The position numbers were made by a program, and so were the translations under genes. From positions 1 to 22,900 of IMG/VR virus record IMGVR_UViG_3300009082_000062: a DNA stretch of 22,900 nt. The stretch is one strand, 5' to 3'. Below the pieces are notes generated by a model. That model worked only from the letters and a program-made list of their open reading frames with translations. It was not told the origin of the DNA and did not search any database. Positions within the stretch are counted from its first letter, which is position 1. Each line of letters opens with the position of its first letter. Below, in pieces: positions 1-9,200 of this stretch. Source of the DNA: a virus.

Positions 1-294
1 ATCGGTGGTAGGTCTCCTGAAGAACGCGAGTTCGTTCAAGGGACCAAGGGATTCATGGATCGTGTTCCTGTTGTAGGAATGATTCGTAAGACTGAAGACA
101 ACGGATGGTCTGTTGAATACTACCTCAAGAAAGACGGAAGACTCTACTCACGAGAGTTTGGCCCAGGAGGAACGGCTGGGGCGAAAGTTCACCCCTACCA
201 GCTCATGTCGGCAGATGGGGACGAAGCAAAGAAAACATTCGAGGGACTGAGGAGCCAACCTGAGTGGAAGTCTGTCGGGACTTCCTTGAAGTAG
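1..294 (+). CDS. C-terminal part of an unrecognised phage protein (5' end outside the window)
   Basis: The reading frame is open from base 1, with no stop before TAG at 292-294, so this is probably the last 97 residues of a longer gene. An internal ATG at 55 has no convincing ribosome binding site. The visible part is hydrophilic, with a likely beta-rich stretch (GWSVEYYLKKDGRLYSREF) followed by a GPGG turn. It ends in VGTSLK. I do not recognise the family. Its stop lies 14 bases before the ATG of the next gene, and the next gene's ribosome binding site overlaps or directly follows the stop, so the two are probably co-transcribed and coupled. The last 21 bases plus the gap resemble a sequence at 1267-1301 inside the next gene (see findings). 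Position upstream of head genes suggests a structural or packaging role, but that is inference only. Confidence 0.6.
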   Translation: MGGRSPEEREFVQGTKGFMDRVPVVGMIRKTEDNGWSVEYYLKKDGRLYSREFGPGGTAGAKVHPYQLMSADGDEAKKTFEGLRSQPEWKSVGTSLK

Positions 295-308
295 GAAAGG
301 GAACTACA

Positions 309-1301
309 ATGGACCTTGATCTAATTCGAGTGTTGCGACGAAGGCGCTCTGTTGAGGAAGTCTTCAAGAGTGCTGTACTCCCTGTGGGGACGATTCGAGT
401 GTGGGACGGTACTCGATACCAGAAGCAGTCGAACGGTTCGTGGACACCGATGCCTTCGGGTAAAGGTGGGGGTGAGGCGAAGACTTCATCTACACAGAAA
501 CCTGCTGCCAAGGAAGGTGCAGCAGCTCTTCAACAAGTCGCTCCCGGTCGTTGGGCAGTTCCAGGAACGGCTGAGGCGAAAGAGGCGGCACCGTCTGCGC
601 CTCCTGGTAAGAGTGGGGGTAAGCTGTTTGCTTCTGAGAAGCCTACTCCAGCCGGTCCGTCCGAGGGTGAGTACAAAGTTGGTGGCGGCAAAGAACCGAC
701 GGAGAGACAACTGCACTACGAGAAGCTGTTTCAAGAGTCTCCCACGCACGATCAGGGTACGGTAGGAGAGTCGAGGAAGTTCTTCGCGCGGAGCTACACA
801 AAGACGGGTCCAGGAGAATGGACTCGTGGGGAAAAGCAGAAGCCCCTCACAGAAGCCGAGTCTGCGGACCAGGACAAGGAGTTTGCTCAGCGAGGAGCAC
901 GTTCTGTAGCAGCTCGAAAGCGGCTTTACCATGCAGGTCTTATCAAAACGACAAACGACTTGCTCACCGTTCGTGATTCCAAAGGGCAGACCGTGAAGGC
1001 TCTGTTGGTTGACGTTGCAGACAACGGAAACACCTTGATTCTGGAGAGTGGATTCCACGAAAAGCTTTTCGTTGTGCGGGCACCGTGGGCTCCGAAGCCA
1101 GCGGTTCTCCAACCTCAAGCACAACCTCAAGCTCCGGCTCAACAACAGCAACCGGCGCAGCAACAGGCCCCTCCTGCGAAACGACCTGGCTTCATACAGA
1201 GAGTAGGGCGAGCCGTGAGCGCAGCAAAACAAGCGTTCGTCGCAAAGTCACATACAGAGAACCTTGATAGGAACTCCATTGGAGTAGGAGAGAGGACCGT
1301 G
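309..1301 (+). repeat. Unit 1 of the three-unit protein
   Basis: Residues 1-331. It begins with the basic helix MDLDLIRVLRRRRSVEEV, followed by the GTIRVWDGTRY hairpin motif, and ends in a Pro/Gln-rich linker and a basic helix finishing FVAKSHTEN. A segment with winged-helix-like character (RKRLYHAGLIKTTNDLLTV) lies near residue 205. Confidence 0.55.
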
Positions 1302-3314
1302 ATGAGCAACGACTTGATGCGTGCTATAAACCGAAGACGAACCGTATCGGCGGTGACGCTGTACGGAGCGGAGAGGGTAGAGAAGTCGAAGAAGTTCCCG
1401 ATTGGAACCGTACACGTTTGGGGTGGGGTTCGGTACAGGAAGATCGGCGAAGGGGAATGGGACATGGACAAAGACCCCTCGAAGCCTCATCAAGGTTGGG
1501 GTCCGTTGGGGGGAAAGATGAAACCCGAGGCGCAAGCCCACCTTGAAGCGAAGGGGAAGGGTGTAGAGACTCTAGCAGAACACGAAAAGCGCCTTGCGAA
1601 GGAACGCAAAGAAGCAGACGAGGATGTCAAGGCGTACAACTCGTACGACAAGAGGGGGAAACCGAAAGGGGAGACTGGCTACAGTCCTGAAGCGGCGAAG
1701 CGAGTCCACAAGGAGTTTCAGGAGAGTCCTGAAGGCAAGAAGTACGCTCAGGAAGAGTCTGCGTTTCGTATCGCACATGAACGGGGTGGATGGAAACCGG
1801 GAGAGACGGACGAACCGAAGAAAGATGTAGGAAAGCACTCGGTAGGAGCGCACTCTCCTTTCGATTCTAGAGCCTACGCGAGGCTGGACCCCGCCGCTAA
1901 GAAGTATGCGGATGAGCTGTACGAACAGTACAGTACGGCTCCCAAAGATGAGTCGAAGGGTGAAGAGAAGAAGGGTGTTCCGAAGGAACTTCGTCCTGTG
2001 GTGAAAAACCTGTCTCCTGAAATGCGGAAAGACTACCTGACGGTCTACTCTCGCCTTCAAAGAGCCTACGGCAAGGGGGCCAACATCGAAGTGGATTGGT
2101 CTCGGAAAAAGGAGGAAGGCGCTCAAGGCTTCACTGTGACGGTGCCTTCTGCTATTCATGGTAAACAGGAAGCCTATGGGAAGACTCCAACAGAAGCCTT
2201 TCACAAACTGGTGAAGCCTACGCAGGATGCTATCGACCGTTCCTTGAAATCTAGGAGCGAAGAGGAAAAGGAGTCTATCGGTATGAATTCTGACATCCTT
2301 CGAGTGATGAAGCGCAGGAACGCTGTAGAGTCTGTGCTGTCGAAAGCGAGGAAGGGAACACTCAACGAACTGACGAAGGCTACTCCAGTGGAAGAGGTAG
2401 AGGAAAGACGCGAGGAGAGGGAAATCACACTCAGCAAGTCTGCTACCCAGGAACTCGACCTCGCAGGCTTCACAATCTTCCACGGTGACGTGCTGGAGAA
2501 AGCACAGCGACCCGGCCTCGTACAGAAGAAAATAACCGTCAACCGTGGAGGGAAGTCGTTTCAACAGACGGTGTGGGTGAGGCAGGGAGAAGAGAGAACT
2601 CCAGAGGAACAGAAAGAACAAGACGCTGCGAAGAAGGAAGTCGAGAAATACTGGGAGGGGTCCATTCAGCGACACGAACCCAGGAAGACTACCGATTCGT
2701 CGGGTAAGGTTACAGAACGTGGGGGAGAGAAAACAGGAAAGCCCGAGCCTCTGTCCGAGAAGGAACGCGAAGAACTTCGCTCGAAGTACCCCAGTGCTTT
2801 CGGGAAAGAGGGTGAGTCTACCACCTGGGGTCAGAAGAAAAAGGATGTGGCGGCTTTTGAAGCAGCGGCACAGAGACCGGGGACGTTGGAGCATCGAGCG
2901 AAGCATTCAGGACCCGAACAGGTCAAGGACATCATACCGCGTGTCATGGCGAATGTGGGAGAGGGGCGTGAGAAGCCGAAGAGTGGTCTCTCTGAGAAGT
3001 TCAAAGCAGGCATCCTGCGAGACCTCGAAGCGGGGGTACAGAAGGACGTTCGTGCTCTGGCTGAGAAGATTGCAAAGGAGACTCGGGGATTCTCTTCTGA
3101 GGACCTTTACAAGGAGATGATTGGACCGGCTTTTGCGGAAGCCAAGAGAATGTTTGGGCACAACGTCGAGACGGAGAGTCGTACGACTGACGAACGGAGT
3201 GAGATCATTCGGACGCTGAGAGGGTCGGCTATGATGCGGGCTCGGTATGAAGCCGACAAGATCAAGCGTGAGGGATTGGCAGAAGACAAGAGTCGAGCTT
3301 CAACGAAAGACTAG
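309..3314 (+). CDS. Modular basic/charged protein of three fused units, putative internal head or injected protein
   Basis: The frame gives 1001 residues from ATG 309, which follows AGGAAAGGG at good spacing; an upstream in-frame GTG at 264 lies inside the previous gene and was not used. Three units start with similar segments: residue 1 (MDLDLIRVLRRRRSVEEV), residue 332 (MSNDLMRAINRRRTVSAV) and residue 659 (MNSDILRVMKRRNAVESV). Units 1 and 2 then carry a GT[IV]xVWxGxRYxK motif (about residues 25-45 and 363-384). Unit 3 carries an RPGLVQKKITV...VWVRQGEE motif. Unit 1 ends in a Pro/Gln-rich linker (about 267-295). The same motifs occur in the 2102- and 315-residue proteins of this window. There is no catalytic motif I can name. 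Length, charge, linkers and position among head genes suggest a capsid-internal or injected protein; this is inference. A structural hub or assembly factor is the main alternative. Confidence 0.75.
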   Translation: MDLDLIRVLRRRRSVEEVFKSAVLPVGTIRVWDGTRYQKQSNGSWTPMPSGKGGGEAKTSSTQKPAAKEGAAALQQVAPGRWAVPGTAEAKEAAPSAPPGKSGGKLFASEKPTPAGPSEGEYKVGGGKEPTERQLHYEKLFQESPTHDQGTVGESRKFFARSYTKTGPGEWTRGEKQKPLTEAESADQDKEFAQRGARSVAARKRLYHAGLIKTTNDLLTVRDSKGQTVKALLVDVADNGNTLILESGFHEKLFVVRAPWAPKPAVLQPQAQPQAPAQQQQPAQQQAPPAKRPGFIQRVGRAVSAAKQAFVAKSHTENLDRNSIGVGERTVMSNDLMRAINRRRTVSAVTLYGAERVEKSKKFPIGTVHVWGGVRYRKIGEGEWDMDKDPSKPHQGWGPLGGKMKPEAQAHLEAKGKGVETLAEHEKRLAKERKEADEDVKAYNSYDKRGKPKGETGYSPEAAKRVHKEFQESPEGKKYAQEESAFRIAHERGGWKPGETDEPKKDVGKHSVGAHSPFDSRAYARLDPAAKKYADELYEQYSTAPKDESKGEEKKGVPKELRPVVKNLSPEMRKDYLTVYSRLQRAYGKGANIEVDWSRKKEEGAQGFTVTVPSAIHGKQEAYGKTPTEAFHKLVKPTQDAIDRSLKSRSEEEKESIGMNSDILRVMKRRNAVESVLSKARKGTLNELTKATPVEEVEERREEREITLSKSATQELDLAGFTIFHGDVLEKAQRPGLVQKKITVNRGGKSFQQTVWVRQGEERTPEEQKEQDAAKKEVEKYWEGSIQRHEPRKTTDSSGKVTERGGEKTGKPEPLSEKEREELRSKYPSAFGKEGESTTWGQKKKDVAAFEAAAQRPGTLEHRAKHSGPEQVKDIIPRVMANVGEGREKPKSGLSEKFKAGILRDLEAGVQKDVRALAEKIAKETRGFSSEDLYKEMIGPAFAEAKRMFGHNVETESRTTDERSEIIRTLRGSAMMRARYEADKIKREGLAEDKSRASTKD
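1302..2282 (+). repeat. Unit 2 of the three-unit protein, with an internal start-like site
   Basis: Residues 332-658. It begins at ATG 1302, which is preceded by AGGAG (1286-1290) and GAGG (1292-1295) at ribosome-binding distance, although the frame is open through it. It has the basic helix MSNDLMRAINRRRTVSAV and the GTVHVWGGVRYRK hairpin motif. It ends in RSLKSRSEEE. Confidence 0.55.
2283..3314 (+). repeat. Unit 3 of the three-unit protein, with an internal start-like site
   Basis: Residues 659-1001. It begins at ATG 2283, preceded by AAGGAG at 2268-2273, although the frame is open through it. It starts with the basic helix MNSDILRVMKRRNAVESV. It carries the LEKAQRPGLVQKKITV ... VRQGEE type of boundary motif instead of the GTxRxW type, and a charged helical C-terminal half. 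Confidence 0.55.
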
Positions 3315-3412
3315 TCGCCTTTCAATTCAACAGAAACAACTCCGCCCTGTCATTCTCAGTAGAGAGTAGGCAGCAAAGCGGCACCTAGAATCATCACAAG
3401 GAGGATAGGCTT
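3315..3412. other. Short intergenic gap with a strong ribosome binding site
   Basis: These 98 bases hold no open frame worth calling. A strong AAGGAGG lies about 10 bases before the ATG at 3413. I see no clear terminator or promoter. Confidence 0.6.
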
Positions 3413-4453
3413 ATGTCTATCACGGAAACCCAGGCGAGTCGCCTGGACAACATGTGCAGTGCGGCGAAGAACTCTTCGATCGGCACTGCACTACGAAAGG
3501 CTCAGGTTGCCCTCGACACGTTCGAGGGACCGGGCAACGTCTACTATGTCAGTGGTGGAGCACTCGGCTCTGACGGCAACGACGGACTGTCGTGGGAAAC
3601 GCCCTTCAAGACGATTCAGTATGCGCTGAACGCTTGCGTGGCGCATGACACGGTGGTCGTGGCTCCTGGAGACTACGGCGAAGACCTCATCACCAGAAGC
3701 GCGGCTGATGGACGGAACTACGGTGTTCGACTCATCGGAGCGAGAATCGGTCGGTCGATGCCGAGGATCTACCCGGCGACTCCTGCTACGAAGTCTGCGC
3801 TTCTGATTCGCACCCGTGGGTTCACGCTCTCTGGGTTCAAAATCAGTTGCGGTACGGCTGTAGCGGCTGGCGTGACGGTGGCGTACCAGTACGACAGAGA
3901 CGAGACGACGGGCGTGTTCTCGTTCAACGCGGCGAGCACGACGAACCTCGGCTATGAAGCGACGATCGAGAACTGCTTCTTCGCCGCGAAGACTCCGGGA
4001 ACCACTTTCGGCGGGTTGGACCTCCTCGGTGGTTCGTTCGACTGCACGGTGAAAGACTGCCTCTTCCAGGTTTTGCACACTGCGGGTGACACCGCTTTCG
4101 CGATTGGAACCACGGGAGCGGCGTTCAACATCGTCGAGCGGTGCCACATCATCGGGAACACCTTCATCGAGTGTGACAAGTACATTGACTTTGTGCTTGG
4201 TGGACTCGGTGGTGGGTCTCGTGGGTGTGTCATTGAGGGGAACACCTTCCTCGCGACCAGCACCATTCTTGGCTACAACTGCAAGCCGAAGATCAACCTC
4301 GCAGGAGCGGGCATCGGAAACATCGTGACCGGGAACTACATGGGTGGGACGTACTCGGCTGCTGCGGCTGAGTACATCCCGGCCACGGGTGGAACCGATA
4401 CGTGGGGTGGAAACTTCACCACGACGGGCATGAGCACCGGAATTCCTGCGTAG
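3413..4453 (+). CDS. Right-handed beta-helix (pectate-lyase-like fold) virion protein
   Basis: This is 346 residues from an ATG behind AAGGAGG. Residues around 44-85 have the typical opening of parallel beta-helix proteins: VYYVSGG, then GSDGNDGLSWETPFKTIQYAL, then a V-V-V-APGDY turn (DTVVVAPGDYGE). The remainder shows repeating coil turns such as IENCFF, VKDCLF, IIGNTFI and VIEGNTF, which is the 'I.NC.F / I.GN.F' signature of beta-helix rungs. No signal peptide or pectate-lyase active site is visible. Such folds are used in phage fibres, tailspikes and capsid decorations. Placement just before the portal gene suggests a head-associated decoration or fibre, but a glycan-binding or glycan-cleaving role is not excluded. 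Its codons are more GC-rich than those of the preceding gene, which hints at separate acquisition. Confidence 0.8.
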   Translation: MSITETQASRLDNMCSAAKNSSIGTALRKAQVALDTFEGPGNVYYVSGGALGSDGNDGLSWETPFKTIQYALNACVAHDTVVVAPGDYGEDLITRSAADGRNYGVRLIGARIGRSMPRIYPATPATKSALLIRTRGFTLSGFKISCGTAVAAGVTVAYQYDRDETTGVFSFNAASTTNLGYEATIENCFFAAKTPGTTFGGLDLLGGSFDCTVKDCLFQVLHTAGDTAFAIGTTGAAFNIVERCHIIGNTFIECDKYIDFVLGGLGGGSRGCVIEGNTFLATSTILGYNCKPKINLAGAGIGNIVTGNYMGGTYSAAAAEYIPATGGTDTWGGNFTTTGMSTGIPA

Positions 4454-4473
4454 GGTTCTAGCGTAAGCAAGCA

Positions 4474-4492
4474 GTCCTACAGAAAGTAGGAC
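4474..4492 (+). other. Small hairpin after the beta-helix gene
   Basis: GTCCTAC and GTAGGAC form a perfect 7-bp stem around an AGAAA loop. No T-run follows, so it is a hairpin of unknown role rather than a standard terminator. Confidence 0.5.
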
Positions 4493-4523
4493 GTTGCCTC
4501 ATTTGTGTCTCGTACACAACTTC

Positions 4524-4549
4524 AAGAGGTCGCTTAACGGCGGCCTCTT
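4524..4549 (+). terminator. Putative transcription terminator hairpin
   Basis: AAGAGGTCGC pairs with GCGGCCTCTT over 10 bp, including one T-G wobble, around the 6-base loop TTAACG. Only a short T-tract (CTCTTT) follows. The shape is that of phage Rho-independent terminators located between head genes, but the weak tail makes efficiency uncertain. Confidence 0.55.
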
Positions 4550-4654
4550 TGGTACCTCGAACATCACAACATCGTTGCATTCCCGAAGAGGGAAAGGATG
4601 CCTTCGAGATGCCAAAGAGTCCGCCGTAACTTCAATTCAGGATGAGGAAGAATC

Positions 4655-6259
4655 ATGGCGAAGACAACCAACTACGGGAGGGTGATGGAGGTCGCGAGTC
4701 AGTTGACCTCCGCGAACTTCCTACCTTTTTCCAGCGACGTACGGTCCAGGGTAATGAAGGTCAGTTTCAACGTGATCGAGCGCATGACCGAGTCTGATTC
4801 TCTCATCAACGCCATTATCAACAAACGCTGCCAGCAAGTTCGCCCCTTCTGCAAAGTAGCCGTCGAGAGAAACGATACCGGGTTCAAGATCCAACCGAGA
4901 GGTGGCAAGGACACAAAGGGTAAACACGAGAAGCGGATAAAGGAACTCGAAGATTTTATGATGCAAACCGGCCACGAGTACGTAGCCGATAGAGAAGATG
5001 ATCTTGCCGACTTCGTACAGTATTTGACTCGTGACGCGCTTGTGTACGACCAGAATGCTACAGAGATCCGTAGAACGAGAGACGGGAAGGTCTACGACTT
5101 CTGGTACGTAGACCCGGTGACGATCGTTCGCGCAATGCCTACTGACAAGAAGAGTGAGATGCGGCCTCGGGGTATGGCAGCGGGAACGATGCGGGGTTCT
5201 GAACTGAAAGGTGACGACATTCGTTTCGTCCAACGGGGAGAGAACGACAAGATCATTGCCCAGTACACTCCCGACCAGATGATCTTTGACTACATGCACA
5301 AGCGGTCCAGGATGCGGAACCGTGGTTACGGTTGGTCACTGTCCGAGCAGTGCATCGACGTTATCACGACCTTCCTTTTCGCAATGACCTACAACCGGGA
5401 CTTGTTCCTTCGTGACAGAATCCCCAAGGGCTTCCTCGCCGTCATGGGTGACGTAGACGACAAGGCGCTTCGAGCTGTTCGCAATCACTGGGTCAACGAA
5501 ATGACGGGCTACGGCGCGAAGTGGAAAATACCGATTCTTCCTTCGGGAAAGGATGGAGTTGGAATCGACTGGAAGCCGATGGGGCAGACCAACAGGGACA
5601 TGGAGTACCTGAAGCTCCTCAGCATCATCATCGGACTCAAGTGTGCGGTGTTCGGGATCGACGCTGCCGAGCTTGGACTCAAAACGGAATGGCAGACGGC
5701 GTTGACGAGTGACAGCGGGGAAGCGAGAATCCAGGCGAGCAAGGACACGGGGCTTGCTGCATTGCTTGCCTACGTAGAGACGTACCTCAACAAGATCCTG
5801 ATGAAGGTGGACAGCAACTACGTGTTCACCTTCACGGGGATCAAGAAAGAGGACGAGACCATTCGCGTGAACCTGCGGAAGGCTCGTCTTGAAACAGACA
5901 CAACGATCGACGAACTGCGAGAAGAGGACGGGAAGGAACCTTTCAACGAGGAATGGAGTCAGCTTCCTCTCAATCCGCAAGTCGTGCAGATTTTCCAGCA
6001 AGCAAAGATGCAGGAACAACAGCAGGGGATGATGGGCGGGGGACCTGGGGGAGCACCCGGAGGCGCTGAAGGACCTCCTGAAATCGTTGAGGAGGGAGGA
6101 GAGGAAGGCGCGGCGGGTGCGAGCGGTCCATCCTACGAAGTAGAATCGAGCAACGCGAAGCTGGAGAACGCGGGGCAGAGTGAGAGCGCAAGCTCACCGG
6201 CAGACCTTGCTACGAAGTCGAAGAACTACGAAAACGCCTTCTTCACGATAGAGGTGTAG
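4655..6259 (+). CDS. Phage portal protein
   Basis: 534 residues, a usual length for portal proteins. The portal forms the ring at the capsid vertex through which DNA enters and leaves. Typical features are an N-terminal segment with ESDSLINAIINKRCQQV, a clip/stem region with YVDPVTIVRAMPTD, and the long helical stretch YGWSLSEQCIDVITTFLFAM, followed by RDRIPKGFLAV. Further on come SGKDGVGIDWKPMG and the helix with MEYLKLLSIIIGLKCAVFGI. The C-terminal 80 residues are Gly/Glu-rich low complexity (GMMGGGPGGAPGG) and end in ADLATKSKNYENAFF, so the tail is probably flexible. Start ATG 4655 follows GAGGAAG. The stop is one base before the GTG of the giant gene, indicating coupled translation of portal and polyprotein. 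Confidence 0.9.
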   Translation: MAKTTNYGRVMEVASQLTSANFLPFSSDVRSRVMKVSFNVIERMTESDSLINAIINKRCQQVRPFCKVAVERNDTGFKIQPRGGKDTKGKHEKRIKELEDFMMQTGHEYVADREDDLADFVQYLTRDALVYDQNATEIRRTRDGKVYDFWYVDPVTIVRAMPTDKKSEMRPRGMAAGTMRGSELKGDDIRFVQRGENDKIIAQYTPDQMIFDYMHKRSRMRNRGYGWSLSEQCIDVITTFLFAMTYNRDLFLRDRIPKGFLAVMGDVDDKALRAVRNHWVNEMTGYGAKWKIPILPSGKDGVGIDWKPMGQTNRDMEYLKLLSIIIGLKCAVFGIDAAELGLKTEWQTALTSDSGEARIQASKDTGLAALLAYVETYLNKILMKVDSNYVFTFTGIKKEDETIRVNLRKARLETDTTIDELREEDGKEPFNEEWSQLPLNPQVVQIFQQAKMQEQQQGMMGGGPGGAPGGAEGPPEIVEEGGEEGAAGASGPSYEVESSNAKLENAGQSESASSPADLATKSKNYENAFFTIEV

Positions 6260-6260
6260 G

Positions 6261-9200
6261 GTGAGACTGGTTCTCCAAAAAGCACCTGCGAAGACGATAC
6301 AGGTGATCGACGTGCTACGAAAGGCAAGCGAGATGAGGAAGCCTGTCGTGTGCCTTCCAGTCGTCGGGCAGGTCGTACTCATCAAGAGCAAGGGTCACGA
6401 ATCGCTTTCCTGTCGAATCAGCGAGGTCAACGAGGACTTCGTGAGGGTGGTGGACGAACAGCGCCGCGTCTTTCGTGTGGATACGAAGGCGCTTGTGGTA
6501 GCGAAGAGTGAACCGACGAGTCAGCACAGGCTGATACTGAAGTCGAAGCTCGTTCGTGTTCCCGCATCGGCGAAGCACAAAGCGTATGTGAGGAATGACC
6601 CGAGAACGAAGAAAGCGAAGACGGGACTTTTACGGGTTCGAGAGATACTGACTGATGATTCGTCATCAGATGAGCTAGTGCGACGGGCACTTTTGTTTTC
6701 ATGGCGAAAGGGAACAGGGACTGTCGGCGCAATCCTGCTACAGGAAGCTGTGAAGGATGAGCTACTTAGGGGAAGAGGTACGGTCTACTACACACCGGGG
6801 TCATACTCTCCCGTTTTCGACCCGTCTGATGAGGAGAAGCCTTATGTCGTGTCGTCCGTAATGCGGGAGAAAATACGAAAAGTTGTTCGGGGGCAGTATC
6901 GAGAGACTCAGAAACAACTGAAAGCACAACGGGGGGAGTGGCCGATCTATACACTCTACCGAGGAGTTGTCGAGGAAGGGTCACTTGGGAATGCTTTGAC
7001 AAGTTGGTCTGATTCTCGCGAGGTTGCAGACAGTTTTGCTGGGGCTGTCCCTGTGATTCGACAGTATGTCCCTGCTCAAAGGATTTTTGCATCTGTTGGG
7101 ACTGAGGGTGAATACCTTGTTCTTCCGGCAGAGGGCACCGAGAAGAGTTTCGAGAAGAGCGAGTATCAAGAGCGTGTAGGTAAGGAATGCGTACAGGCGT
7201 GTTTGGACACACCATACACCCCGTCTCAGAAGATGGACAGGCTGAAAGCAGAGTTCTTGAAAGAGGCACAGGCAAAACAGAGGAAGATTCGAGAAGAGGA
7301 TGAGTGGGCGGAAGGTATCGAGCAGGGTAAGAAGTGGTCGGTTGTCCCCAGTGACTCAGCAGATGCGGCAGTGATGGGACTCGTTGAGAGGAACAGCTAT
7401 CCGAGGGTGATGAACCCCGAGAAGAGGGTCTTTCGTGTGGACACGAAAGCGTTGTGTGTAGCGAAGAGTGGGCTGGCTGCACAGCACAAACTGATATTGA
7501 AAGCGAAGCGTGTCTACGTTGCCCCTTCCTTGGAGCACAGGGGCTACTTTCGCATGGACCCGAGGACGAAGAAGGAAGTAGCGGGGCCTACCAAGATCGA
7601 AGAGCCAAAGCCGGAAGTATCTGAAGAGAAGCCTTCGACCTCAGCCTTACACGGGCAGGAGATTGTTGACGTTGTGTCTGTAGTGGACACTCGGGACTGG
7701 GTAGAAGGTGACGACGACAAGTTCCATCCAGTTCCAGGATCGGGAACAGAGAACACTTGCGCTCGATGTGGAAAGCCTCACGAGATCCACGCAACGGTGA
7801 AGATGGCAGACGGTTCACAGGCAGTTGTGGGTGTGTCTTGTGCCAGAAAAGAATCCATCGAGAAGGAAATCAAGGCAAAGCTGGCAGCGGCACAGACAGG
7901 GAAGAGACTGGAAGCTGAGTTGAAAAGGGCGCAGGAGAAGTTGGTTCAAGCCGAGACAGCGGAGAAAAAGGCGAACGCTCTGCCCCTTCCTCCTTTGGAA
8001 TTGACTGAGATTGACCTACAGGGTGGGGAGAAGATGCCTGTACTTAGGATGGGTGATGCAGAGGTGTGGCTTTCCTATCCTTGGAAACAAGGAGACCCGA
8101 TCTCTGAGGAGAGGAAGAAGGCTGTAGAGTATTCTTGGAGAGACAAACGCTACAAAGAGTCGGGGCTTCCCCTTTCTGCTTATTCCTACTACCAAAGAGT
8201 CAAAGAGCTAGAAAAGTACCTTGCTCGTTACAAGAAACGAGTGGAGCTTGCTGCGGCAGGGGAGTTCGGGAAGGTAGAGAAGTCTCGGCATTCCTTGGTG
8301 CTACACCCCCAGAGCTTGCAGAAATCTCGGGAGGGACTCGTAGAGAAGAAAGTCCCGGTCAAGCTGAAGTCCGGTAAAACCGTCTACGCGATTCGGTACG
8401 TTCGGCAGGATCTAGGCCCTACGTGGTTGAGGCGACGTGAGAAACAGTCGTGGATCAAGGAGAGTGACCCTGACAAGGAGACGATCAGCCTTGCAGACAG
8501 GATGGTAGCCACACCGGAGTTTTCCCCGTTGAAGGAATACTTCACCAAGCAGGAGTACCCCGGTCTTGCTTTTGACCTCGTTGGTGGGGACGCCGAAAAG
8601 ACTCGTCAGAGCATAACTACAGCGAAGGAATACCCGGCAGAGGTTGCAGCCTACGTTGGAAACAGCTTGGACTTCTGTTGGAGGATGTGGGAGAGAACTC
8701 ACAAGGAAGATGCGAAGCTAGAAGCCGCAAAGCTTCTCAGACCAAAAGAGTTCGGAAAGAACTTCCCGACCTTCACGACATGGGCTGCGAAGCACTACGA
8801 AGACAAAGACCTCACGGCAGAGAGTATCCTTACTGCGATGCGAGACGCCATTCATCGAAACTCGAAGAAGTACACGATTCCTGAAGAGAGCCTGTTGGCT
8901 TTCGTTCAAGAGCTTGGACTTCGAGAAGAGAGTCGAGACTCCTTCACGCAGGGGGCACTGGACGAAGCGTTCAAGCAGAAGAAGCTGTCTCCAAAGCAGC
9001 TATCTAAGAAGTTCCCGAGACTGGGGGCCTTCAAGTGGTCTCGCAAGATCACGGTGAGAGAAGCACGGAAGATGGACCTCGCCTTTGAGGAGCTGGAGTT
9101 GGTTGCTCCAGGTGCCTTGAAAGCTCTAGGCCCAAAGCTTACGATCAAACCTCGACGGCTCGGGTATCGTGCGTTTGGTGGGTTGTTCCATCCCAACCTG

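Larger units (their letters stand above)
4454..4654. other. Intergenic region between the beta-helix and portal genes
   Basis: These 201 bases contain two hairpins (listed separately) and no convincing gene. They end with a GAGGAAG ribosome binding site for the portal gene. The region probably separates two transcription units or dampens read-through. Confidence 0.55.

Noticed and set aside
264-308. Upstream GTG start for the three-unit protein
   Set aside because: It lies inside the preceding gene without a binding site. ATG 309 has AGGAAAGGG at proper spacing and matches the starts of the other units.
1572-2906. Long minus-strand open frame opposite the three-unit gene (444 codons)
   Set aside because: It is a shadow of the + strand gene, with an Arg/Leu/Phe-rich composition and no family signature.
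4494-4685. 63-codon frame across the gap before the portal gene
   Set aside because: It covers the terminator-like hairpin, starts with TTG without a binding site, and overlaps the portal start.
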